Assembly: GCA_947627515.1 (NCBI GenBank)
Contig: CANQWI010000005.1
Location: 1 to 36,053, forward strand
DNA length: 36,053 nt
DNA from: an uncultured Clostridia bacterium
GTDB lineage: Bacteria; Bacillota; Clostridia; Christensenellales; Borkfalkiaceae
Direction: 5' to 3'
Below the pieces are notes generated by a model. It was not told the DNA's origin and made no database searches. It saw nothing but the letters and a program-made list of their open reading frames with translations. Each line of letters opens with the position of its first letter. Position 1 is the first letter of the stretch. Position numbers and translations under genes: made by a program. Shown piece after piece: positions 15,157-23,458 of the stretch.

Positions 15157-16302
15157 TCAATTCCAACTTTTCGCGGTCTCTCGGAAGGCGTCCCACCATG
15201 AATATGCGGGTGCTTCCTCGACAGCGAGCAGCCTTGTACGAGCGATCTCGATCCCGTCGAGGTACAAAACGGCCTCCCCCGCTTCCTCTCCAGTCTTCAC
15301 GGGTGCGGAGAGATTATTTACCTCAAGCTCCACACTGCATTCTCCCGATTCGCCCTTTTTCCCGAAGGCGACGAGCGGTTTTTCTGCGGTAAGCGAGACC
15401 TCCTTCTGTCTGCTCCCCTTGACAGACGCCTTCTGTCCGACCGTCTCCCCGGCCCTTATGATGACCCTGCTCTCATATCCGTTGAAGGCCTCATCGAGGT
15501 AGGAGGAGACGAGCGCATTCCTGCTCTTGGAGCTCGAAGCACCGATCACGACGCTGATGATCCGCATATCTCCGCGCTTGGCCGTCGCGGCAAGGCAGGA
15601 GCCCGCTTCGTTGGTAAAGCCCGTTTTCCCGCCGTCACAGCCTTCGTAGAAACGAATGAGCTTATTGGTATTCGTCATTTGGATGGTCCTTCCGTCGGGA
15701 TGAACAAAATCCTCCATCCAGACCTTGGTGAGCTCAAAGTACCTTTCGTGCCTTAAAAGTGCGGCAAGCATGACGGCGACATCCCTTGCACAGGAGTACT
15801 GCGGCTCCTTGGGAAGGCCCGTACAGTTCGCAAACAGCGTATTCTCCGCGCCGAGCTCCCTTGCCCGTTCGTTCATCCTGTCGATAAAGGCAAACTCGCT
15901 TCCCGCGACCCGCTCTGCGATCGCAACACAGCTGTCATTCGCCGAGCAGACTGCGATGGACTTTAAAAGTGCCTCTGCCGTGTAGGACAGCCCCGCCTCG
16001 AGAAAGACCTGCGACCCGCCCATGCTCGCCGCATTTTCACTGACCGTGATCGTTTCGTCATAGGAAAGCTCCCCCCGCTCCACAGCCTCAAAGGACAAAA
16101 GAAGGGTCATGATCTTGCACATGCTCGCGATCGGAAGCCGTTTCATCTCATCCCTCGCAGAGATCACGCTGCCCGTCTCGTATTCGCAGGTGTAGCTCGC
16201 CTTGCAGTCGGGCTCTGCCGCAGCTGCCCTGACGCCCGCCCCGCTTGAAATCGTCATAATTCCCGCCGCAAGCAACGCGGCACCGCAGATAAATTTTTTC
16301 AT
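15157..16302 (-). CDS. dacF: D-alanyl-D-alanine carboxypeptidase, DacF type
   Basis: 381 residues from the ATG at 16302 (GTG at 16308 is an alternative). A signal peptide (about 1-26, ending AAAAEP) precedes the S11 domain with SMCK (nucleophile Ser), SAND (SxN) and KTG (GGKTGFT), then a beta-rich C-terminal domain (about 270-375) ending in an aromatic amphipathic stretch (YSWWDAF) that could anchor the membrane. Cys inside the SxxK motif is less common than Thr or Met. The match to DacF, a spore-cortex peptidase, rests on position after a SpoIIM-like gene. No ribosome binding site is visible, so translation may be coupled. Confidence 0.9.
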   Translation of the reverse strand: MKKFICGAALLAAGIMTISSGAGVRAAAAEPDCKASYTCEYETGSVISARDEMKRLPIASMCKIMTLLLSFEAVERGELSYDETITVSENAASMGGSQVFLEAGLSYTAEALLKSIAVCSANDSCVAIAERVAGSEFAFIDRMNERARELGAENTLFANCTGLPKEPQYSCARDVAVMLAALLRHERYFELTKVWMEDFVHPDGRTIQMTNTNKLIRFYEGCDGGKTGFTNEAGSCLAATAKRGDMRIISVVIGASSSKSRNALVSSYLDEAFNGYESRVIIRAGETVGQKASVKGSRQKEVSLTAEKPLVAFGKKGESGECSVELEVNNLSAPVKTGEEAGEAVLYLDGIEIARTRLLAVEEAPAYSWWDAFRETAKSWN

Positions 16303-16336
16303 AACCACAGTTTGCGGAGACGGGCAGAATTTACTC

Positions 16337-16933
16337 CTACAAAATTTTTCCTATCGGGTGAAAGAGTGCGAGCAGGAGAAGTGCTTCGAATAAATAGACT
16401 GCCGCCGCAAAAATGAGCAGGATGAAAAGATCCTTGAAAAGCTCGAGAAGGTCCCTCGCGTAGAAGCAGAAGTGAAACGCCCGTCCGAAGGAGAGCGTCG
16501 CCGCAAAAACGAAGAGGATGTCGATCGCAAAATGTACGGGAAGGTAAAGCACAAAAACGACGAGTGCCCCCGTCATGCCGTAATAATCAAAGAAGACAAG
16601 GATGCTTCCCCCGAAGGTAAACGCCCTATAGACGAGCACTGCAAGCGGAAGAAGCAGCGCGATCGGATGCATTCCTCCCAAAAGAATGAGCAAAAGCAGG
16701 AGTGCGCACCCGCCGAGGCGTTCAAGAAAGATCAAAAAGACATTGGTATCCGAATAGCAGATGTCGAGGAGAAAGGTTTCACACAGATTGAGATGGTATT
16801 CATAGACGGCCACAGACTTCAAAAGGCACATCCCGAGGATGGTAAAGAGCAGGACGAGCGCAGAAAGAAAAATGAGCGTCTTTTTCCTCTCCAGTGCCCT
16901 GCCGAAAAACCCATGGAAAAAAGAAAGGTCCAT
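16337..16933 (-). CDS. spoIIM: SpoIIM-like integral membrane protein
   Basis: 198 residues with about five hydrophobic segments (about 20-42, 68-90, 92-112, 118-142, 172-192) after a basic N-terminus (RALERKK). The central YRAFTFGGSILVFF and YGMTGALVVFVLYLPVHF pattern resembles the SpoIIM/DUF95 family. In Bacillus SpoIIM joins SpoIID and SpoIIP in engulfment. Context supports the call: it precedes dacF, and its start is preceded by the same -10-like CATATCAT as spoIIIAA, consistent with sigma-E control. The family call is moderate, not certain. Confidence 0.65.
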   Translation of the reverse strand: MDLSFFHGFFGRALERKKTLIFLSALVLLFTILGMCLLKSVAVYEYHLNLCETFLLDICYSDTNVFLIFLERLGGCALLLLLILLGGMHPIALLLPLAVLVYRAFTFGGSILVFFDYYGMTGALVVFVLYLPVHFAIDILFVFAATLSFGRAFHFCFYARDLLELFKDLFILLIFAAAVYLFEALLLLALFHPIGKIL

Positions 16934-16938
16934 ATCCT

Positions 16939-16946
16939 ATGATATG
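16939..16946 (-). promoter_or_regulatory. Candidate sigma-E -10 element of the spoIIM-like gene
   Basis: Minus strand CATATCAT, five bases before the ATG (AGGAT between). It is identical to the -10 found before spoIIIAA, but I do not see a good ATATTT -35 at the right spacing. Confidence 0.45.
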
Positions 16947-16970
16947 AACCAAAATCTCCCATGATTCGGC

Positions 16971-17029
16971 TTAACCCTTCAACATATTTTCAATGCCGAT
17001 GCCATATCCCCGCGTCGGATCGTTCAAAA
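16971..17029 (-). pseudogene. Orphan 3' end of spoIVB
   Basis: In the spoIVB frame this reads LNDPTRGYGIGIENM followed by LKG and a stop. It lacks the rest of the gene and lies downstream of hipA. It matches the C-terminal codons of the intact spoIVB 1.6 kb away. It is probably the original spoIVB end, separated from the gene by arrival of the hipBA cassette. Confidence 0.85.
16983..17029 (-). repeat. 47-bp direct repeat flanking the hipBA cassette, left copy
   Basis: Matches 18583-18629 at 46 of 47 positions (mismatch at 16995). The two copies bracket about 1.55 kb holding hipB, hipA and the spoIVB terminator. Confidence 0.9.
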
Positions 17030-17053
17030 GGCATGAGTAATTGTCAATATGCT

Positions 17054-18157
17054 CTAGGTGCATTTGTGGATATTCTCTTTGATGCTTTCTAATATACCCG
17101 TAGTTTTCCCCTTTGCGAGGCCGACATACGCCGCCAATTTGAGTAAATCTTTCTCCGTGGGATTCGGGTTCCCCATCACCGTCATCTCATGCTCGGGCTT
17201 GTCGGGCGTTCTCGTGAGATCGTAGGCGGGAGAAAGGCGGTAGCCGCCGAGCATTTCATCATAGAGGAAGGAGATATTCTTCCCGTGGTCGTCCTTATTG
17301 CCGTAGAGAACGTTGAAAGTCATGCGGACGAATGCCTCATAGAGGTCGCGCTTGTCCGCGCAGATGTTCTCGATGACTTGGAAAAGGTGAACATAATCCA
17401 GATTGGGGATCCTGTGCGTTGTCTCAAGGAGAGAAGAGAGCGACACGACATGCACCCTTCTCCCCTCTTTGCGGTCAAACCGTTTCGCGCCGAAGTACCC
17501 GCTGCACTTCTTTGACGGAAACAGCTTGAATTCGGTGACGTCGAGCCCGCACTTTTTCGCCGCCGCATTTGCATTGAATTCCATAAGACCAACATCGGGC
17601 GGGTCGATCCTGCATGGAAATTTGACGATCCACTCTTCTCCGTCGATCCTAAGATGTGCCTTCGGCCGTGCGCCGCCGCTCGAACCGCCCGCAAGATACA
17701 GTCCGTCCAGATCCCCGACCGCTTTTTCCGTATCATTCAGAACGGCGTTCGCCTCTTCCGCAAGTTCTTCCAAATCAAAGTGAGAATCTGCCGTTTCGGC
17801 TGCCTGTGTCGGCTCGTAGTTGAGTCCGCCGAGACCGTTTTCGCCGATGAGAGAAAGCCTGGTGAGCGGATTCAACTTTTCATAATTGACGCTCTTTCTT
17901 GCACACATGCGGTTTACGAGCAGTTCCCCCCAGCCGTCGGGAAGGCTGTCGTGAAAGACGCCGAAGAGTCCCCCAAAGTTGTCCTTACGGTCAATAAAGA
18001 CATCTCCCTTGAGCGGCAGAGAGAACGGAGAGATGGAAAAGCCGTTCTTCAGCCAATCGGCATCGTATTGGAAGGCGATCCCCTCGTCCACGACCGCAAG
18101 ATAGCCGACGGTCTGCCCGTTGTATTTTACCGTCAATTTTTTCACTTCGCCGATCAT
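17054..18157 (-). CDS. hipA: HipA-type serine/threonine kinase, toxin of a toxin-antitoxin pair
   Basis: 367 residues. The N-terminal subdomain (about 1-105) has the HipA pattern PFSLPL and DSLPDGWGELL. The kinase part shows the nucleotide loop GGSSGGARPK (157-166), a candidate Lys179 (IVKF), the catalytic segment GNKDDHGKNISF (286-297) and the metal-binding Asp in SPAYDLT (about 313). All key residues are intact. HipA kinases phosphorylate aminoacyl-tRNA synthetases in studied species and slow growth; the target here is unknown. The start overlaps hipB by four bases (ATGA). It is slightly shorter than the E. coli protein. Confidence 0.92.
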   Translation of the reverse strand: MIGEVKKLTVKYNGQTVGYLAVVDEGIAFQYDADWLKNGFSISPFSLPLKGDVFIDRKDNFGGLFGVFHDSLPDGWGELLVNRMCARKSVNYEKLNPLTRLSLIGENGLGGLNYEPTQAAETADSHFDLEELAEEANAVLNDTEKAVGDLDGLYLAGGSSGGARPKAHLRIDGEEWIVKFPCRIDPPDVGLMEFNANAAAKKCGLDVTEFKLFPSKKCSGYFGAKRFDRKEGRRVHVVSLSSLLETTHRIPNLDYVHLFQVIENICADKRDLYEAFVRMTFNVLYGNKDDHGKNISFLYDEMLGGYRLSPAYDLTRTPDKPEHEMTVMGNPNPTEKDLLKLAAYVGLAKGKTTGILESIKENIHKCT

Positions 18158-18441
18158 TTCTTGTACTCCTTCACGCTCAAGATGATCTCGTGCCTGAAGA
18201 GTTCTTCAAAGTCGGAAAGACAGCCGATGGCATTCGCGAGCTTGATAAGAGAGCGGAGCGAGATCTCACCCGTCTGCTCGAATCTTCTGATTGAGGCATA
18301 GGACACGCCCGATGCCTGCGTGAGAGCTTTTTGAGAAAGCTTCCGCTCCTTTCGTCTCGCCTTGAATCGTTCAACTAAGCCGTCGATTGTCGATTTTTCC
18401 GTGAGCGTCGGGACAAAGTCCCCGATATCAAAACTTTTCAT
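18154..18441 (-). CDS. hipB: HipB-type antitoxin, helix-turn-helix (XRE) repressor
   Basis: 95 residues with one helix-turn-helix at about 30-65: LSQKALTQASGVSYASIRRFEQTGEISLRSLIKLANAIG. The pattern is that of HipB-like XRE repressors that bind both the operator and HipA. It is translationally coupled to hipA. Its promoter at 18451-18479 lies in AT-rich DNA with two TATTATTTT direct repeats spaced 20 bases, which could be repressor contacts. Confidence 0.9.
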   Translation of the reverse strand: MKSFDIGDFVPTLTEKSTIDGLVERFKARRKERKLSQKALTQASGVSYASIRRFEQTGEISLRSLIKLANAIGCLSDFEELFRHEIILSVKEYKK

Positions 18442-18450
18442 ATCGCTATT

Positions 18451-18479
18451 ATTTTAGCAAATTTATATTATTTTGTCAA
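18451..18479 (-). promoter_or_regulatory. hipBA promoter
   Basis: Minus strand TTGACA (18479-18474), 17 bases, TAAAAT (18456-18451), close to consensus. The cassette thus has its own promoter downstream of the spoIVB terminator. Confidence 0.8.
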
Positions 18480-18525
18480 TGAATTGCGAAAATATTAGTC
18501 AAAAAATTATAGCTTGTTTTTTCTT

Positions 18526-18551
18526 AAAAAAGACCCTCGTCGGAGGATCTT
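18526..18551 (-). terminator. spoIVB terminator
   Basis: Minus strand arms AAGATCCTC and GAGGGTCTT (one G-U pair) around CGAC, followed by six T. It insulates hipBA from spoIVB transcription. Confidence 0.85.
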
Positions 18552-18570
18552 CTTTGAAATCACCAAATTT

Positions 18571-19581
18571 TCAATTTTTTATCATATTTTCAATCCCGAT
18601 GCCATATCCCCGCGTCGGATCGTTCAAAAAGACGTGGGTGACGGCCCCGATGAGCTTGCCGTTCTGTACGATGGGACTGCCACTCATGCCCTGCACGATG
18701 CCGCCCGTCTCCTCGATGAGCTTTTCATCGGTTACCTTGATCACGAAGTTCTTGTTCTCACGATTATCTATATCGACTTTTGCAATGCTCACCTCATATT
18801 TTTGAGGAAATGTACCGTCGATCGTCGAGTAAATGACTGCCTTGCCGATGGTCGCCTCCGAGAGCGGTGCGAGCTTTACCGTCTCAAGATGGGAAAAGTC
18901 GTACCCCTTTTCAAATGTCCCATAGAGGCCCGTGTCGAGGACGGTCTCTGCCTGCGCGATCCTTTTATCGTTGAGAAAAAGCCCTCTGAGCTCCCCAGCC
19001 TTGCCCCGTTTCCCCTTGTTGACCCCGATTACGCTGCAAAGATAGACCTTCGGATCGGAGATCTCGAGCGACTGGTTGTTCTCATCGCATACCGCATGGC
19101 CGAGGGAGCCAAAGGCGAGCGTGTCCTTTTTGATATAGGTCACTGTGCCGATGCCCGTCAATGTGTCGCGGATGAGCACGCCGATCTTGTATTTGCCGTT
19201 TTTCTTGTCCTTGACGGGTGAAATGCCGACCTCCGCAGTCTCCCCGCCTCGTTTGAGAGTAAAGACAATCTCCCTGCCGTTGCTTTGCTCAAGGGAACGG
19301 TTCATGTCGGCGATGGACCTTATCCGTATCCCGTCGGCGGCACAGATGAGGTCGCCGATCCTGAGCCCGACCTCCTCCGCGGGACGGTGGATCCCATCCT
19401 CTGCAACGACCTCGGAGAGCCCGATAACCTCAGCACCTCCCGCAGAGAGCGAGAAGCCCGCCGTCATTCCCCCGAGATAATATTCGTCAGAAGCGGCACT
19501 TGCCCTGTTTGCCGTCCCGCCGAATAAGGCAAGGACAACGAAAAGCGCAAAGGCCGCAAAAATAAATTTCAGCCTACGCAT
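18571..19581 (-). CDS. spoIVB: SpoIVB serine peptidase (sporulation signalling, S55)
   Basis: 336 residues. An N-terminal membrane or signal segment (FIFAAFALFVVLALFGG) precedes a PDZ domain (about 70-122, VGLRIGDLICAADGIRI) and the S55 peptidase domain with GHAV (His162) and GGIVQGMSGSPI (nucleophile probably Ser300). In Bacillus it is made in the forespore, secreted to the intermembrane space and triggers pro-sigma-K processing. Shorter than the Bacillus enzyme but complete in motifs. The last 17 or so codons lie in the 47-bp repeat, and the end (MIKN) differs from the orphan end (MLKG). A sigma-G-like promoter and CGGAGG precede it. No spo0A follows. Confidence 0.95.
   Translation of the reverse strand: MRRLKFIFAAFALFVVLALFGGTANRASAASDEYYLGGMTAGFSLSAGGAEVIGLSEVVAEDGIHRPAEEVGLRIGDLICAADGIRIRSIADMNRSLEQSNGREIVFTLKRGGETAEVGISPVKDKKNGKYKIGVLIRDTLTGIGTVTYIKKDTLAFGSLGHAVCDENNQSLEISDPKVYLCSVIGVNKGKRGKAGELRGLFLNDKRIAQAETVLDTGLYGTFEKGYDFSHLETVKLAPLSEATIGKAVIYSTIDGTFPQKYEVSIAKVDIDNRENKNFVIKVTDEKLIEETGGIVQGMSGSPIVQNGKLIGAVTHVFLNDPTRGYGIGIENMIKN
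18583..18629 (-). repeat. 47-bp direct repeat flanking the hipBA cassette, right copy (in spoIVB)
   Basis: Encodes the C-terminal LNDPTRGYGIGIENM of intact spoIVB. It has 46 of 47 identities with 16983-17029. Confidence 0.9.
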
Positions 19582-19601
19582 GAAAACCTCCGTTTGGAGA
19601 T

Positions 19602-19631
19602 TATTTTGCGTAAGCCGTGACGTTCTATTCA
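19602..19631 (-). promoter_or_regulatory. Candidate sigma-G/sigma-F promoter of spoIVB
   Basis: Minus strand TGAATA (19631-19626), 17 bases, CAAAATA (19608-19602), near the forespore consensus TGAATA / CATACTA. It fits the known forespore expression of spoIVB in Bacillus. Confidence 0.6.
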
Positions 19632-19647
19632 GGTCAGAAGCATGGCA

Positions 19648-21339
19648 TCAGAGGGATTTTTTGTAATCGGAGGCCTCGCGAAGAAGCTCCTCTGCATGTC
19701 TTAAAGCGATCTCTCCCGTGTCCCCGCCGATGAGACGAGCGATCTCGGCACGCTTTTTCTCCCCCTCGACAAGAGAGATGCGGGTGAGTGTTCTGCCGTT
19801 CTCTTCGACCTTTTCAATGAGAAAATTACTGTCCGCAAAGGCCGCGATACGGGCGAGATGAGAGACCGCGACGATCTGGACGCTTTGGGAGATTTTGCAG
19901 AATTTTTCCCCGACGACCCTTGCCGTCCTCCCGCCGATCCCCGCGTCGATCTCGTCAAAGATATATGTTCCGATGCCGCTGACGCCGGAAAGCTGTGCCT
20001 TGACTGCCAGCATGAAGCGGGACATTTCACCGCCGCTGATGATCCTTCCGAGCTCCTTCGGGGGCTCCCCTTGGTTTGCGGAAAAGAGGAATTTGACCCC
20101 GCCGAGCCCCTCGCTCGTCGCGCTGCCGACATCCTCCCGCCCGTAGTCTGAAAAGAGGATCTCGAATCTTGCGGAATTTATGTTGAGCGTTTTCAGCTCG
20201 TCCGTGACACGGGTGCAAAACCCCTTGGCAGCGGCCTTTCTCGCCTCTGTGAGCCTTTGGCAGGCCGCAAAGAGCTTGTCGTCGGTCTTGCTCAGCTCCT
20301 CAGTCAGCCATTCGGATCTCTCCGCGCTGTTTTCGAGAAGTTCGCACTCCTCAATTGCATTTTGCAGAAATTCCATCGCAGAGGAAATCGAACCGCCGTA
20401 TTTTCGCTTGAGGGTGCGCAGCTCGTCGAGACGGTTTTCCACACGCTCGGCCTCTCTCTCATCCACGTCAAAATCGTCAAGCTCCCCTTCCACCTCTCCT
20501 GCGATGTCTTCGACCTCGGCAGAGGCGGCCTCAAGGCGGTCAGCAAGGGCACCGTAGCCCTCACCAAAGCGGGAAAGCGAACGGAGGGTGCGGATCGAAC
20601 CGCGAAGAGCGTCGCAGCTTCCGCCGTCCGAAAGAAGAAGCTCCCTTGCCTCGGAGAGCCCGTCCTTGATCTTCTCGGCATTGCGAAGCCTTTCACGGCG
20701 GGCCAAAAGCTCCTCCTCTTCGCCTTCCCTGAGCTCTGCACGTGTGAGCTCATCGATGCGAAAGCGAAGAATGTCGAGCTTGCGGCTGCGCTCCCCCTCA
20801 TCCCCGCCAAAAAGGGCGAGCTCGTTCAAAAGCCTCCTTCTCTCGGAAAGCAGCGTCTGCACCTCCGACCTTGCGGAGGCGACCGGCTCCCCTGCGATCC
20901 CGTCGAGCAGACGGAGCTGATTGGATTCCTTTAATAAATAGAAATGCTCGCTCTGTCCGTGGACGTCCACGAGGAGCGAGGTGATACGGCGAAGCATCGC
21001 TGCGGTGATCGGGCAACCGTTGAGCTTCAGCGTCCCCCTCCCGTCGGCGGTGAGGCGGCGCGAAATAATGAGGCTCTCCTCCGCTTCGATATCCATCTCC
21101 TCAAGAAGTGCGGATATCGCGGGGTCGCGGAAGGTAAATTCGGCACGTACCAGACATTCCTTCTCCCCGTAACGTATCATGCCCTTGTCTGCCTTGGCAC
21201 CGAGGACAAAATCGATGCATTCGAGAATGACGGATTTGCCCGCACCCGTCTCCCCTGAAAGGACATTCAGGCCTTCAGAGAACTCGAGGTCTGCGGACTC
21301 TATCAGTGCAGCATTTCGAATCGAAAGACTCTTTAACAT
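19648..21339 (-). CDS. recN: DNA repair protein RecN (SMC-like ATPase)
   Basis: 563 residues. Walker A is SGETGAGKSVI (about 28-38). Long coiled-coil arms fill about 150-390. The ABC-type signature ISGGEMSRFMLAVK and Walker B IFDEIDAGIGG close the head domain. RecN acts early at double-strand breaks. It starts five bases after argR, and this argR-recN-spoIVB order is conserved in sporulating Firmicutes. Confidence 0.97.
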   Translation of the reverse strand: MLKSLSIRNAALIESADLEFSEGLNVLSGETGAGKSVILECIDFVLGAKADKGMIRYGEKECLVRAEFTFRDPAISALLEEMDIEAEESLIISRRLTADGRGTLKLNGCPITAAMLRRITSLLVDVHGQSEHFYLLKESNQLRLLDGIAGEPVASARSEVQTLLSERRRLLNELALFGGDEGERSRKLDILRFRIDELTRAELREGEEEELLARRERLRNAEKIKDGLSEARELLLSDGGSCDALRGSIRTLRSLSRFGEGYGALADRLEAASAEVEDIAGEVEGELDDFDVDEREAERVENRLDELRTLKRKYGGSISSAMEFLQNAIEECELLENSAERSEWLTEELSKTDDKLFAACQRLTEARKAAAKGFCTRVTDELKTLNINSARFEILFSDYGREDVGSATSEGLGGVKFLFSANQGEPPKELGRIISGGEMSRFMLAVKAQLSGVSGIGTYIFDEIDAGIGGRTARVVGEKFCKISQSVQIVAVSHLARIAAFADSNFLIEKVEENGRTLTRISLVEGEKKRAEIARLIGGDTGEIALRHAEELLREASDYKKSL

Positions 21340-21344
21340 GGGAT

Positions 21345-21800
21345 TTATGCCTTGAGGATGGCATTGAGACGTTCTGTGACGATCTTGGTCTCCTCGTTGT
21401 TTTCACAAATAACGACGACGGTATCATCACCTGAGATACAGCCGACGACCTCACGGTATTCGAGACGGTCGACAACGACCCCCGCATTGGAGCCGTTCCC
21501 ATTGAGCGTCTTGATCACGATGAGGTTCCCGACCGCACGGATGCTGAGGACGCATGCCTGAAAGAGAGAGCGCATTTTATCCGAGAGACCGCTCTCCTTC
21601 TCCGTCATAGAGGCATAGCGGAAACGCTTGGTGATGCCCTTGACCTTGAAGAGGCGCAACTCCTTGATATCGCGGGAGACCGTCGCCTGCGTCACGGAAA
21701 AGTTTCTCGCGGCAAGCTCCTCGCAGAGCTCCTCCTGCGTTTCGATTTCCATTTGTTCAATGATTTCGAGAATTTTTGTGTGTCTTGCGTTCCTTAACAT
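21345..21800 (-). CDS. argR: Arginine repressor ArgR/AhrC
   Basis: 151 residues. The winged-helix DNA-binding domain (about 1-70) has TQEELCEELAARNFSVTQATVSRDIKELRL, and the C-terminal domain binds arginine through GCISGDDTVVVI. It normally represses arginine biosynthesis and activates catabolism, but no arginine genes are in this window. It lies between nadK and recN and is probably transcribed from the nadK promoter. Confidence 0.96.
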   Translation of the reverse strand: MLRNARHTKILEIIEQMEIETQEELCEELAARNFSVTQATVSRDIKELRLFKVKGITKRFRYASMTEKESGLSDKMRSLFQACVLSIRAVGNLIVIKTLNGNGSNAGVVVDRLEYREVVGCISGDDTVVVICENNEETKIVTERLNAILKA

Positions 21801-21815
21801 CGAATTTTTCCCTTA

Positions 21816-22604
21816 TTACTTGATTTTTTCAGTGATTTTCATAAAATACCCGTGCTTGTTGCGAGTGAGGAAGGTCGCAACGCGGTCAGCCCTTTTTACG
21901 ACGACCGTGCTCCCCGCCCTGAGTTCGCCGAAGAAGCCCCCGTCGCAGTAGAGAAGAAGGTCGCCCTCCGAAACGGTGAAGGAGAGCACCGCCGAAGCCG
22001 CATAGACGATGGGACGGCTCTTCATCGAAAAGGCGCAGACCGGCGTCAGCATGAACGTTTCACACTCAGGCGTCATGATGCTCCCCCCTGCCGAGAGAGA
22101 ATATGCGGTGGAGCCCGTCGGGGTTGCGACGATAATGCCGTCAGCCGCGATCTCTCCCGCATCGCTTCCGTCAAGCCTGACGCCGACACGGACGACCTTG
22201 TTTTCATCCTGCGGCGTCACGGAGCGGAGAAGAGAACATTCGTTGAGACAAAATGCCCTTTTCCCGCCGAGGTCGACCTCCAGCATCGTGCGATCGAGAA
22301 GGTCGCAGTCTTCAGAGAGAGCGAGGCTGACCGCCTCCTCTAAATCATCCCGCTCAAATTCCGTCAGAAATCCAATACGGCCGAAGTTGATGCCAAAGAG
22401 CGGGATCCCCGCCTCAGCGGCAAGGCGGGCGGCCTTGAGCACCGTTCCGTCACCGCCGAGCACGATCAGCCGATCAAAGCCCTTGATCGCATCCTCCCCG
22501 TCGACAGTCTCAGCCTCAGCCCCGCCGCTTCGAAGCGCGGAAAGCAGTATATTTGCATAAGAATCATCGACCTGATGTTTATGAAAGAAGATGCCGATTT
22601 TCAT
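21816..22604 (-). CDS. nadK: NAD kinase
   Basis: 262 residues from the ATG at 22604. The in-frame ATG at 22616 overlaps the -10 of the promoter and cannot be used from that transcript. Family motifs are VLGGDGTVL, INFGRIGFLTE, LNECSL and DGIIVATPTGSTAYSLSAGG. It phosphorylates NAD to NADP using ATP or polyphosphate. Only about ten bases separate the -10 from this ATG, so the leader is a few bases at most. Confidence 0.96.
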   Translation of the reverse strand: MKIGIFFHKHQVDDSYANILLSALRSGGAEAETVDGEDAIKGFDRLIVLGGDGTVLKAARLAAEAGIPLFGINFGRIGFLTEFERDDLEEAVSLALSEDCDLLDRTMLEVDLGGKRAFCLNECSLLRSVTPQDENKVVRVGVRLDGSDAGEIAADGIIVATPTGSTAYSLSAGGSIMTPECETFMLTPVCAFSMKSRPIVYAASAVLSFTVSEGDLLLYCDGGFFGELRAGSTVVVKRADRVATFLTRNKHGYFMKITEKIK

Positions 22605-22614
22605 ACCATCGACC

Positions 22615-22643
22615 ATTATACAACGTTAATCGCATAATTGCAA
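22615..22643 (-). promoter_or_regulatory. nadK-argR-recN promoter
   Basis: Minus strand TTGCAA (22643-22638), 17 bases, TATAAT (22620-22615). It separates this group from the dxs-tlyA transcript. Confidence 0.7.
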
Positions 22644-22684
22644 GCATTTTATGCATAAATACAAAAAAATTTTTTCAAAATTTT

Positions 22685-23458
22685 CTAAGATTGTTTCCTA
22701 TCGTAAACTGTAGAACGGAATAAAAATTCATTTTCAGAGATGTGCTCGCCGCCCTTTTTCAGAAAGACGAGATATTCGAGGTTCTTTTTCTCCCGTATCG
22801 GTGCATTGACAATGTTTTGGACTGCAAAACCGAGCCCCGAGGCAAATGCATAAAACCCGCTCAGGAGCTTCCGATGATAGCGGATGGGCAGGAGACCGGT
22901 TTTTCCGAGACCGATCCCATCGCATTCGAACTGCGGCTTGAAGAGGACAAATGCCCTGCCCTCCTCGCCAAGAATGGAAAAAATTGCCGGCAGAATTAGG
23001 CGAAGGGAAATAAAGCTCAGATCTGCCGTGACGACGTCGATTTTTTCGGGAAAGCTCTCGCCTGTCAGATATCTTGCGTTGGTCTCATCCATGACAACGA
23101 CGCGGGGATCGGAGACAAGCCTCCTGTCGAGCTGGCTTTTTCCGACATCGACACAGTATACCCTACCCGCCCCGCGCTGCAGCAGACAGTCGCAGAACCC
23201 GCCGTTGCTTGCCCCAAGGTCGGCTACAGTCGCCCCGTTTACGCTCTCACCGAAGACGGAGAGCCCCCTTTCAAGCTTAAAGCCCCCGTTGGAGACAAAG
23301 CACTGCGTCTCCTCGGGGAATTCGAAGGGCTCATCCCCCTTGATCTCATCCTTGGAGGAAACGGGTCTCCCGTGACATAAAACAAGCCCCCGCGAAAGGG
23401 CCTGCTGTGCCTTGGTACGGGAGCCGAATTTTTCCGCAAAAAATTTATCTGCCCGCAT
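22685..23458 (-). CDS. tlyA: TlyA-family rRNA (2'-O) methyltransferase
   Basis: 257 residues from the ATG at 23458, with GGGGAG upstream; a longer open frame exists but its extra N-terminus lies within dxs and is not family-like. The S4 RNA-binding domain (MRADKFFAEKFGSRTKAQQALSRG, about 1-60) precedes a FtsJ-like methyltransferase fold with VADLGASNGGFCDCLLQRGA for SAM binding, and LFKPQFE. It overlaps the dxs stop by 14 bases. Homologues methylate cytidines in 16S and 23S rRNA. Confidence 0.93.
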   Translation of the reverse strand: MRADKFFAEKFGSRTKAQQALSRGLVLCHGRPVSSKDEIKGDEPFEFPEETQCFVSNGGFKLERGLSVFGESVNGATVADLGASNGGFCDCLLQRGAGRVYCVDVGKSQLDRRLVSDPRVVVMDETNARYLTGESFPEKIDVVTADLSFISLRLILPAIFSILGEEGRAFVLFKPQFECDGIGLGKTGLLPIRYHRKLLSGFYAFASGLGFAVQNIVNAPIREKKNLEYLVFLKKGGEHISENEFLFRSTVYDRKQS

